Assembly: GCA_003516865.1 (NCBI GenBank)
Contig: DPBR01000064.1
Location: 35,428-42,362 of the forward strand
Direction: 5' to 3'
Source: Oscillospiraceae bacterium
GTDB taxonomy: Bacteria; Bacillota; Clostridia; Oscillospirales; Ruminococcaceae
DNA length: 6,935 bases
Of the stretch, positions 1-5,130 are shown in pieces. Below the pieces are notes generated by a model that saw nothing but the letters and a program-made list of their open reading frames with translations, did no database searches and was not told the origin of the DNA. Numbering within the stretch: the first letter of the stretch is position 1; every line of letters starts with the position of its first letter. The position numbers were made by a program, and so were the translations under genes.

Positions 1-42
1 TTTTATTCCCCAAAAGCTCATTTCAGTCAAGACGATTGCTAT

Positions 43-71
43 ATTATAGCACAAATTATCCGTAAAGTCAA
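43..71 (-). promoter_or_regulatory. SigA-type promoter reading off the left edge
   Basis: On the minus strand there is a -35 TTGACT (66-71), a 17-bp spacer and a perfect -10 TATAAT (43-48). Transcription would start near 36 and leave the window. A GGGGA near positions 6-10 on the minus strand could be the ribosome binding site of a gene starting just outside. An ATG at 21-19 is also open to the edge but lacks a good Shine-Dalgarno sequence. The downstream gene cannot be identified. Confidence 0.75.
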
Positions 72-81
72 CAATATTTGC

Positions 82-118
82 AAAAAAAGAGCCGGCTTCA
101 AAAGTCGGCTCTCGTTTT
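82..118. terminator. Bidirectional rho-independent terminator after dpaB
   Basis: AGAGCCGGCT (88-97) pairs with AGTCGGCTCT (103-112) through 10 bp, including one G-U pair, around a 5-nt loop. Read on the minus strand, it lies about 25 nt past the dpaB stop and is followed by seven T residues (complement of 82-88), a strong intrinsic terminator. On the plus strand a shorter T5 follows (114-118). It closes the dpa operon and insulates it from the minus-strand promoter at 43-71. Confidence 0.9.
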
Positions 119-142
119 TGCGGCAATTCGCCGCGTGTTAAG

Positions 143-736
143 CTAAAGCGCCAGCGCGGGCTGAATTTGCTTTCCGTCAAGCGCTTCAAGGACGGTTTCC
201 GGTATCTTTCCGAAATCCGCCACAAGCGAAAACGGCTTTGCAAGACAATCGTCCTGCGAAAGCGGAACAAAGTAATAATTCTTGTAATTCCTCAGAGTGC
301 CGATGTTCTTCGCCGAGCCGGAAAGCGCGTCGTTCGTAGATACCGCGATTACAACGGGCTTCTGATTGCGCAGATGACTTTTCACCGCCATACAGACGGG
401 CGTGTCGGTTATCCCCACGGCGAGTTTTGCGAGAGTATTTCCCGTGCAGGGTGCGACGACAAGCACATCGAACATCTTTTTCGGGCCGACAGGCTCGGTT
501 GACGGAATATCGTGAAGAACGGTTTTCCCCGTGATTTCAAACATACGCGCGGCGTTTTTCTGAGCGGTGCCGAAGCGCGTGTCAAGAGAATATGCGTTGA
601 AGGACATTATGGGGGTTATCTCACAGCCAAGCTCCGCGAGCGCCTCAAGCGCTTTGAACGCTTTTTCAAACGTGCAGAACGACCCGCAGACCGCAAACCC
701 GACACGCAGTCCCGAAAGTCTTTCAATATCGGACAA
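143..736 (-). CDS. dpaB: Dipicolinate synthase subunit B (flavoprotein subunit)
   Basis: This is the second subunit of dipicolinate synthase (SpoVFB/DpaB). With DpaA it converts the dihydrodipicolinate-pathway intermediate of lysine synthesis into dipicolinic acid in the mother cell during sporulation. The 197-aa length matches the roughly 200 aa of the Bacillus protein. The sequence has the flavoprotein (HFCD-like) fold signature: an N-terminal strand-loop segment VGFAVCGSFCTFEK (residues 12-25), the phosphate-binding-type stretch VVAPCTGNTLAKLA, and the family-typical segment with ALSGSAKNIGTL and YYFVPLSQDD. The start codon is TTG (736-734), chosen because AAGGGGG lies 8 nt upstream and the predicted N-terminus fits the family. 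It is the last gene of a two-gene operon, 61 bp after dpaA, and a terminator follows at once. The downstream asd-dapG-dapA genes found in the Bacillus subtilis operon are absent here. Confidence 0.95.
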   Translation of the reverse strand: MSDIERLSGLRVGFAVCGSFCTFEKAFKALEALAELGCEITPIMSFNAYSLDTRFGTAQKNAARMFEITGKTVLHDIPSTEPVGPKKMFDVLVVAPCTGNTLAKLAVGITDTPVCMAVKSHLRNQKPVVIAVSTNDALSGSAKNIGTLRNYKNYYFVPLSQDDCLAKPFSLVADFGKIPETVLEALDGKQIQPALAL

Positions 737-744
737 TTTTTTTG

Positions 745-751
745 CCCCCTT
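745..751 (-). promoter_or_regulatory. Ribosome binding site of dpaB supporting a TTG start
   Basis: The minus strand reads AAGGGGG, then eight nucleotides (C and seven A), then TTG. No in-frame ATG or GTG has a comparable site, so this decides the start codon. It lies just downstream of the heptamer repeat array on the operon mRNA. Confidence 0.65.
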
Positions 752-757
752 TTTAGT

Positions 758-781
758 TTACAGATTACAGATTACAGATTA
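758..781. repeat. Tandem 7-bp repeat (TTACAGA, 3.4 copies) with an inverted copy
   Basis: TTACAGA occurs three times in tandem and a partial TTA follows, all within the 61-bp dpaA-dpaB gap. An 11-nt piece (AGATTACAGAT, 769-779) is perfectly complementary to ATCTGTAATCT (800-810), which contains the end of the dpaA reading frame and the last base of its stop codon. The 20 bases between the arms would form the loop of an mRNA hairpin spanning the end of dpaA and the approach to the dpaB ribosome binding site. Confidence 0.85.
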
Positions 782-797
782 TGCCGTTTTGCGCCTG

Positions 798-1586
798 TCA
801 TCTGTAATCTATAAGCCGGTTTATCTCGTCGGCAATGAATTTTCCCGCGGTTTTCGGGTAATATTTCCCCGGAAGTCCGCCCGCCGCTATATATTTCGCG
901 CCGTTTTCGCCGCAGAGCTGCTTCTCCCGCGCGCCGTCAAGCGTGGCAAGCTCCATATACGCGCCTATGTTCGCGAAAAGGTCATCGGATAAAATGTGCG
1001 CGGGAACGGTATTCGCGCAATAATCAAAATTGCCTTCAATTTCATTTATATCAACAGCGCGGTATCCGCAAAGCTCCGCGGCGGCTCTTGCGGCGGGATT
1101 TCTCGCGGCAATCGTCACTTCCGTGCCGAGCGTTTTGAGATAGCTTCCGAGAAAACGCGCTATTCTCCCGTAACCCGTTATCAGCGCTTTCGCTCCGAGA
1201 AGCGCGCCGTCGCCGTTCTGCGAGAGTATTGAAAGAGCGGCTTCGGCGGTAAGCGCGGCGTTTTTCAGCGTGAAGCCCTCGCTTGCGAAATAGTTCACAA
1301 GCTCATAACCGTTTTCATTGCAAAGTTTTTCAAGCTTTTCGCAGCTTCCTCCCGCAAATATACGAGCGTTTTTCTCGGCGTACTGCAAAATAATATTGAA
1401 CGTTACGGACGTTTTCGCAAGAGGCGCGTTTATGCTCTCGCCGTCCTTTGTCAGCGGCACGGGCAGAATAATCGCTTCAAATTTCCCCGCAGGTTCGGGA
1501 AAATTTCCCATAAAAAGCCGTTCGGCGGAAAGATAATCCGCCGCGTACAACATTCTCGCGTCGCCGCCGATACACAATATCTTCAT
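798..1586 (-). CDS. dpaA: Dipicolinate synthase subunit A
   Basis: This is the NAD(P)-binding subunit of dipicolinate synthase (SpoVFA/DpaA), acting with DpaB to make the spore-core dipicolinic acid. The N-terminus MKILCIGGDARMLYAADYL carries the family's IGGD-R segment. A Rossmann dinucleotide-binding loop, ITGYGRIARFLGSYL, sits at residues 136-150. The C-terminal GGLPGKYYPKTAG (236-248) is a DpaA hallmark. The start is the ATG at 1586-1584 because AAAGGAG lies 5 nt upstream; an upstream in-frame ATG at 1601 would precede that site and would add five residues. At 262 aa it is shorter than the roughly 297-aa Bacillus protein. It is the first gene of the operon with dpaB and diverges from ppa. 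A SigK-like promoter upstream fits expression in the late mother cell. Confidence 0.94.
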   Translation of the reverse strand: MKILCIGGDARMLYAADYLSAERLFMGNFPEPAGKFEAIILPVPLTKDGESINAPLAKTSVTFNIILQYAEKNARIFAGGSCEKLEKLCNENGYELVNYFASEGFTLKNAALTAEAALSILSQNGDGALLGAKALITGYGRIARFLGSYLKTLGTEVTIAARNPAARAAAELCGYRAVDINEIEGNFDYCANTVPAHILSDDLFANIGAYMELATLDGAREKQLCGENGAKYIAAGGLPGKYYPKTAGKFIADEINRLIDYR

Positions 1587-1617
1587 ATTAGCTCCTTTCA
1601 TATTCCTTACCCGTTAT

Positions 1618-1644
1618 AATTCTATGCAAATTAAAAAGTTTAGT
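1618..1644 (-). promoter_or_regulatory. Putative SigK-like sporulation promoter of dpaA-dpaB
   Basis: On the minus strand CATAGAATT (1626-1618) matches 8 of 9 positions of the -10 pattern CATAnnnTA described for SigK of Bacillus. An AC dinucleotide (1644-1643) lies 16 bp upstream, as in the SigK -35 pattern. The dpaA start follows about 30 nt after the -10. In B. subtilis the spoVF operon is SigK-dependent, so the match is biologically sensible. The motif is short, and SigE recognises a similar -10. Confidence 0.5.
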
Positions 1645-1653
1645 GAAAAGGTA

Positions 1654-1682
1654 TTGCTTTAATGAGAGAAATATTATATAAT
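1654..1682 (+). promoter_or_regulatory. SigA-type promoter of ppa-maf
   Basis: TTGCTT (1654-1659) and a perfect TATAAT (1677-1682) are separated by 17 bp. Transcription would start near 1689, giving a leader of about 27 nt. This placement rules out the upstream in-frame ATG at 1662 as the ppa start, since that codon lies between the -35 and -10 elements. Confidence 0.82.
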
Positions 1683-1715
1683 AAAGGAAGAAAAACCGGA
1701 AAGGAACATGAAATT

Positions 1716-2270
1716 ATGAATATCTGGCACGACATCAATCCCGAAAGAATTACGCCCTATGACTTCCTCGCCGTTGTGGAAATCGAAAAGGGAAGCAAGA
1801 AGAAGTATGAGCTTGACAAGGAAACGGGGCTTATCCGCCTTGACCGTATCCTCTACACCTCGACGCATTATCCCGCAAATTACGGCTTTATTCCGAGAAC
1901 CCTCGCCGACGACGGCGACCCGCTCGACGTGCTTATCCTCTGCAACGAGCCGATTGACCCGCTTGTTCTTGTACAGTGCTATGCAATTGGCGTTATCACA
2001 ATGCTCGATAATGGAAAGAACGATGAGAAAATCATTGCAATTCCCTTCGAGGACCCGACCTATAACGCTTATCGCGGTATTGAAGCGCTTCCGTCGCATA
2101 TCTTTGAGGAAATGCGCCATTTCTTCAGCGTGTACAAGCAGCTTGAGGGCAAGGAAACTGCAGTTAACGAGGTTATGGGACAGAAGCAGGCCGTTGAGAT
2201 TATCAAGCAGTGCATAGACAATTACAACAAAGTCTATGAAAACGGCGTGAAAAAGGAAGAATTGAAGTGA
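1716..2270 (+). CDS. ppa: Inorganic pyrophosphatase, family I (soluble)
   Basis: This cytoplasmic, Mg-dependent enzyme hydrolyses pyrophosphate to two phosphates, pulling biosynthetic reactions that release pyrophosphate. The 184-aa product carries the family signature DDGDPLDVL (65-73) with metal ligands D66, D68 and D71. The other expected active-site residues are present by alignment to the Escherichia coli enzyme: E22, K30 and E32, R44, Y52 and Y56, D98, D103 and K105 in the LDNGKNDEK segment, and Y140-K141 in HFFSVYKQLEG. The start is ATG 1716, with GGAAAGGA (1698-1705) 10 nt upstream. The longer frame from 1662 would begin inside the promoter. It diverges from dpaA, and its stop overlaps the start of maf by 4 bp, so the two form one transcription unit. 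Confidence 0.96.
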   Translation: MNIWHDINPERITPYDFLAVVEIEKGSKKKYELDKETGLIRLDRILYTSTHYPANYGFIPRTLADDGDPLDVLILCNEPIDPLVLVQCYAIGVITMLDNGKNDEKIIAIPFEDPTYNAYRGIEALPSHIFEEMRHFFSVYKQLEGKETAVNEVMGQKQAVEIIKQCIDNYNKVYENGVKKEELK

Positions 2271-2818
2271 TACTTGCAAGTCAAAGCCCAAGAAGGCGCG
2301 AACTGCTTTCGCTTATCACGGAGGATTTCAGGATAATTCCCGCAAAGGGCGAGGAAATTCTTCCCGAAAAAATTACGCCCGAAAACGCGGTTCTCGCGCT
2401 TTCGGAGAAAAAAGCAGACGAGATTTTCGCCGGAAATAAGGGCGAGATTATTGTTGCGGCGGACACGATTGTTGCGATTGACGGGAAAATCCTCGGCAAA
2501 CCGCGCGACGAGGAGGACGCTTTTTCGATGCTTCTAACGCTTTCGGGGCGCGTTCACGAGGTGTTCACGGGGGTATGCGTTATATTCCCGAACGGCGGGA
2601 AAGAGCGGTTTTTCGAGGAAACGAAGGTTGAGTTTTACCCGCTCTCGGACAGCGAAATCGCGGAATACATCAAGACGGGCGAGCCTATGGACAAGGCGGG
2701 CGCGTATGGTATTCAGGGAAAAGGCGCGCTGCTTGTGAAGCGGATTGACGGGGATTATTACAATGTTATGGGGCTGCCCGTGGCAAGACTTTCGAGGGTT
2801 ATTGCACGAACAGATTAA
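2267..2818 (+). CDS. maf: Maf-family nucleoside triphosphate pyrophosphatase
   Basis: Maf proteins are house-cleaning enzymes that hydrolyse nucleoside triphosphates, including modified bases or dTTP/UTP, to the monophosphate and pyrophosphate. They were first linked to septum inhibition in Bacillus. The 183-aa product is full length. Visible motifs are ASQSPRRRELL at 4-14 (substrate-binding Arg cluster), AADTIV at 64-69 with catalytic D66, GKPRDEEDA at 77-85, and the C-terminal DKAGAYGIQG at 142-151 ending with the conserved Gln-Gly. The start is GTG 2267, whose bases overlap the ppa TGA as GTGA. AAGGA at 2253-2257 inside ppa serves as ribosome binding site, so translation is probably coupled. 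I cannot tell the dTTP/UTP type from the m7GTP type with certainty. Confidence 0.95.
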   Translation: MILASQSPRRRELLSLITEDFRIIPAKGEEILPEKITPENAVLALSEKKADEIFAGNKGEIIVAADTIVAIDGKILGKPRDEEDAFSMLLTLSGRVHEVFTGVCVIFPNGGKERFFEETKVEFYPLSDSEIAEYIKTGEPMDKAGAYGIQGKGALLVKRIDGDYYNVMGLPVARLSRVIARTD

Positions 2819-2961
2819 GGCTGCGGCATCGTGGCAGGGAGAACCTGTGGTTCTCTCGCGCACCCAAATTCGCACGAACTGAGTTAGTGCGGCGGGAGCA
2901 GTCAGACGAACGTGCAGGCGAAATGCTCGAATATCGCCAAGCAAGCAGTTGGTACAACTTG
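2819..2961. other. Gene-free block with several hairpins after maf; possible structured RNA or 3' UTR element
   Basis: No convincing gene is present: short open frames occur on both strands but have no recognisable protein or ribosome binding site. Local stems are visible. GAGAACC (2839-2845) pairs with GGTTCTC (2849-2855). CGCAC and AAC pair with GTT and GTGCG within 2871-2891. GGCGA (2917-2921) pairs with TCGCC (2934-2938). AGTTG and CAACT around 2947-2959 enclose a 3-nt loop. A closing helix GGCTGC (2819-2824) with GCAGTC (2898-2903) would wrap the first two hairpins. It matches no RNA family I can recite (tmRNA, RNase P, SRP). Transcription would come from ppa-maf read-through. Confidence 0.35.
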
Positions 2962-2962
2962 A

Positions 2963-3015
2963 AGTTAAACGCTCCCGAAAATCCCCCGCGAAAGGATTTT
3001 CGGGAGCGTTTAACT
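2963..3015. repeat. Perfect 22-bp palindrome with 9-nt loop
   Basis: The arms 2963-2984 and 2994-3015 are exactly complementary over 22 bp, and the loop is CCCGCGAAA. Each arm contains CGCTCCCGAAAATCC or its complement. RNA from either strand would fold into a very stable hairpin. Only a short CGATTTT follows on the plus strand, so it is not a classical terminator. It resembles a palindromic repeat element, or a long terminator or processing hairpin of the ppa-maf transcript. Confidence 0.85.
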
Positions 3016-3047
3016 CGATTTTGGCGGCTCGACGCCGCCAAAATCGA
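3015..3047. repeat. Perfect 14-bp palindrome abutting the first
   Basis: TCGATTTTGGCGGC (3015-3028) is exactly complementary to GCCGCCAAAATCGA (3034-3047) around the 5-nt loop TCGAC. It shares base 3015 with the preceding 22-bp palindrome, so both hairpins could stack. No T-tract follows on the plus strand. Confidence 0.8.
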
Positions 3048-3178
3048 CCCCGCCGAGGCAATTTCGGAGCGGAATTAATGGGAAAAGTTCGTCAAAGCGA
3101 CAATCCCAAGCGCGGTTAACGGTAAAATTTGCGTGAGCGCGGCAAACGGCTATTCCATAATCAAAACCGTGAAAAAGA
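3048..3178. other. Intergenic stretch with a short open frame of uncertain meaning
   Basis: On the plus strand an open frame runs from 3079, directly after an in-frame TAA at 3076, through a protein-like stretch containing ATIPSAVNGKICVSAANG. It then reads into the terminator and antisense to the MATE gene. It has no good start codon or ribosome binding site. Codon choice looks like that of the neighbouring genes, so it could be the decayed tail of a lost gene, but I cannot assign it to any family. Confidence 0.25.
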
Positions 3179-3212
3179 AAAAACAGGGGAAATTCGATTT
3201 TCCCCTGTTTTT
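3179..3212. terminator. Bidirectional terminator between ppa-maf and the MATE gene
   Basis: A 14-bp stem (3179-3192 with 3199-3212) contains CAGGGGAAA and TTTCCCCTG around the loop TTCGAT. The plus strand ends the stem in TTTTT. The minus strand ends it in TTTTTT, then C and TTTTT. It lies 25 nt beyond the MATE stop codon and at the end of the maf downstream region, and should stop transcripts from both converging units. Confidence 0.92.
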
Positions 3213-3237
3213 GTGCTTATTTACGAGAATATTTCCG

Positions 3238-4608
3238 CTATCCGATTTTTCTCTTAATCATTTTGAAGCAAGCGAAAAACGCGGGTATCAGGAAGCAGTC
3301 CGCGAGAACCCACGCCGCGGGATTTGCATAGCAAACCGCGTCATATCCGAATATCGGCACAAAGCAAATTGCGACGACTCCTCTTGCGACAAGCTCGAAA
3401 ACGCCCGCATAAAGTGCAATCTGCGATGAACCCATTCCCTGAATGAGGAAGCGGACAATGTTTACGAAAGCAAGCGGAATGTAGAACAGCGCGTTGTATA
3501 CAAGGAACTGCTGCGCAAGCCTGATAATTTCCGCAGCGTTTTCGGCGGTTTCCGGGTCGCTTGTGTTAATAAACATCGAAGCTAAGCTATCTCCGAAGAA
3601 AAACGCGATTGCAAGCGCAATTACAGACCAGCCTATTCCAAGTATTATACAGTCGAACAAGCCGCGTTTAAGGCGGTCTAACTTTCCTGCGCCAACGTTC
3701 TGACCGCCGTAAGTCGCCATGGTGCTTCCCATTGCGTCAAACGGACAGCACATAAACTGACCGACTTTGTTTCCCGCGGTTACGGCGGCAATGGCAACCG
3801 AGCCAAGCCCGTTTACCGCAGCCTGAAGCAAAATCGTGCCGATTGCTGTTATAGAGTATTGCAGACCCATAGGCAGACCAACCGCGCAGAGCCTTCCTAT
3901 ATAATACGGGCGGAATTTGAGGTCGTCGCGGCTTATGTGAAGCAGCTCGAAGCGCTTTATTATGAACACAAGACACAGAACACCCGAAACAAGCTGCGAA
4001 ATTACGGTCGCCCAGCCCGCTCCCGCAACACCCATTCCCAGCACGACTATCATAAATATATCAAGCGCAACGTTCAGAAGGCTAGAAATTATAAGGAAGA
4101 TGACGGGCGTTTTTGAGTCGCCGAGCGAACGGATAAATCCCGACAGAATGTTGTACAGAAAAGTCACGGGTATTCCGAGGAAAATCACGAAAATATAGTC
4201 GCGGGCAGGCGTGAAAACGTTTTCGGGCGTGTTCATCCATTCGAGTATTTTCGAGCAGAGCAGGCAGGTCGCCGTTGTCAGAACAGCAGCGAATACAATC
4301 GAAATCCAGATTGTGTTTCCGACGTATTTCTTCAGCTCGTCAAAATCCTTCGAGCCGAATTTCTGCGCCACGGGAATGGCAAATCCCGCACACACGCCTA
4401 TTACAAAGCCCATTACAAGGAAGTTTACCGAGCCTGTCGAGCCGACGCCCGCAAGGTCGTTTATTCCGAGAAACTGACCGACTATAATCGTGTCAACCAT
4501 ATTGTAGAATTGCTGAAAAATAAGACCGAAAAGAAGCGGAAGCATAAACCCAACTATAAGCTTCATCGGATTTCCCTGCGTAAGGTCGCGCGCTGCGCTT
4601 TTTGCCAT
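3238..4608 (-). CDS. MATE-family multidrug/toxin exporter
   Basis: This is an inner-membrane antiporter of the MATE family, which expels cationic drugs, dyes or metabolites using a Na+ or H+ gradient. The 456-aa product has the family's usual length and about 12 hydrophobic helices in two six-helix halves. Recognisable signatures are the first-helix region with NMVDTIIVGQFLG (36-48), the RSLGDSKTP loop (160-168), the second-half GQNVGAGK (302-309) and a late NPAAWVLAD (429-437). The start is ATG 4608, since AAGGGG (4622-4617) lies 8 nt upstream. A GTG three codons earlier overlaps that site and is unlikely. The gene stands alone, with its own promoter at 4639-4667 and a terminator at 3179-3212. 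No adjacent regulator gene is present. Substrate and coupling ion cannot be told from the sequence. Confidence 0.95.
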   Translation of the reverse strand: MAKSAARDLTQGNPMKLIVGFMLPLLFGLIFQQFYNMVDTIIVGQFLGINDLAGVGSTGSVNFLVMGFVIGVCAGFAIPVAQKFGSKDFDELKKYVGNTIWISIVFAAVLTTATCLLCSKILEWMNTPENVFTPARDYIFVIFLGIPVTFLYNILSGFIRSLGDSKTPVIFLIISSLLNVALDIFMIVVLGMGVAGAGWATVISQLVSGVLCLVFIIKRFELLHISRDDLKFRPYYIGRLCAVGLPMGLQYSITAIGTILLQAAVNGLGSVAIAAVTAGNKVGQFMCCPFDAMGSTMATYGGQNVGAGKLDRLKRGLFDCIILGIGWSVIALAIAFFFGDSLASMFINTSDPETAENAAEIIRLAQQFLVYNALFYIPLAFVNIVRFLIQGMGSSQIALYAGVFELVARGVVAICFVPIFGYDAVCYANPAAWVLADCFLIPAFFACFKMIKRKIG

Positions 4609-4638
4609 AATAATCACCCCTTAAAAAGAATTTCTCTC

Positions 4639-4667
4639 ATTATATATCAATTCTTTGCAAAATGCAA
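4639..4667 (-). promoter_or_regulatory. SigA-type promoter of the MATE gene with overlapping palindrome
   Basis: On the minus strand TTGCAT (4667-4662) and TATAAT (4644-4639) are 17 bp apart. Transcription would start near 4632, about 24 nt before the ATG. A perfect 13-bp palindrome TTGCAAAATGCAA (4655-4667) covers the -35 element and could be an operator. Confidence 0.8.
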
Positions 4668-4901
4668 GATGTTTTATAAAATTCGGTTTTTTGCAGAATT
4701 TATTTTAACAAAACGCGGATTATTTAAGAGTATTGTATAAATTCGTTTTAACCAACTTGCGTTCATAAGGCTGTAATTCGTTACACGACGCTTCTCCATA
4801 TAGAAAAAGCCATTTTCTCCTCATAAGCTATTTTTGCAAAATGACGGAAAAACCGCGCTGAATCGCCGCTTCTTTGTGTGGAATTTTGTATGCCAAAATA
4901 C
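4668..4901. other. AT-rich divergent intergenic spacer, no gene seen
   Basis: This stretch lies between the divergent promoters of the MATE gene and the diguanylate cyclase gene. It contains a second copy of TTTGCAAAATG (4833-4843; the first is 4654-4664 in the MATE promoter) and a weak hairpin between AAAAAGC and GCTATTTTT around 4804-4835. I see no convincing gene or known RNA. Confidence 0.6.
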
Positions 4902-4930
4902 TTGACAAAACCTGCGATTTAATGTATAAT
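4902..4930 (+). promoter_or_regulatory. Perfect-consensus SigA promoter of the diguanylate cyclase gene
   Basis: TTGACA (4902-4907), a 17-bp spacer and TATAAT (4925-4930) match both consensus hexamers exactly. Transcription would start near 4937, leaving about 195 nt of leader before the ATG at 5131. Such a strong promoter in front of a signalling enzyme suggests that control happens after initiation. Confidence 0.88.
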
Positions 4931-4936
4931 TAAAGC

Positions 4937-5130
4937 ATAGCGTCTACTATTTTACGCAAAAGATTTCTCGGCTGCGTGACAGCGTTTTTTCATTATTTCG
5001 CTGAGTAATAAAGCCGCAGAGTATTACGGCGGAGTATTCGCATTCTGGTAAACGATTACAGTGCAATGACGCAAATGTGAAGTTTTATTTCACGCTAACA
5101 GAGAAAAAGATAATTCGATGAGGAGCTGCT
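4937..5130 (+). promoter_or_regulatory. Long 5' leader with alternative hairpins; possible attenuator
   Basis: Within the leader, GCTG (4971-4974) can pair with CAGC (4980-4983), followed by G and six T residues (4985-4990), a short terminator-like hairpin. The same CAGCG (4980-4984) can instead pair with CGCTG (4999-5003). CTGCG (4972-4976) can pair with CGCAG (5015-5019), and GCCG (5013-5016) with CGGC (5027-5030). These pairings compete with one another. Near the gene, GTGAA and TTCAC around 5077-5093 form a hairpin, and AGGAG (5121-5125) lies 5 nt before the ATG. I do not recognise a known riboswitch class. Confidence 0.35.

Noticed and set aside
1662..1715. Earlier in-frame ATG that would extend pyrophosphatase by 18 residues
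   Set aside because: It falls between the -35 and -10 boxes of the ppa promoter, and the extension does not resemble the family N-terminus.
1674..2291. Minus-strand open frame covering the whole pyrophosphatase gene
   Set aside because: It is a shadow of ppa, whose active-site residues and promoter are clear; the antisense product shows no recognisable domain.
2534..3061. Minus-strand open frame of 175 codons spanning the end of maf and the hairpin block
   Set aside because: It lies antisense to the well-supported maf gene, has an arginine-rich composition typical of shadow frames, and has no ribosome binding site or family match.
4781..4813. Ten-residue minus-strand frame with AGGAG just upstream of its ATG
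   Set aside because: The Shine-Dalgarno spacing of 3 nt is too short, the peptide has no leader-peptide features such as repeated codons, and no gene or attenuator follows it closely.
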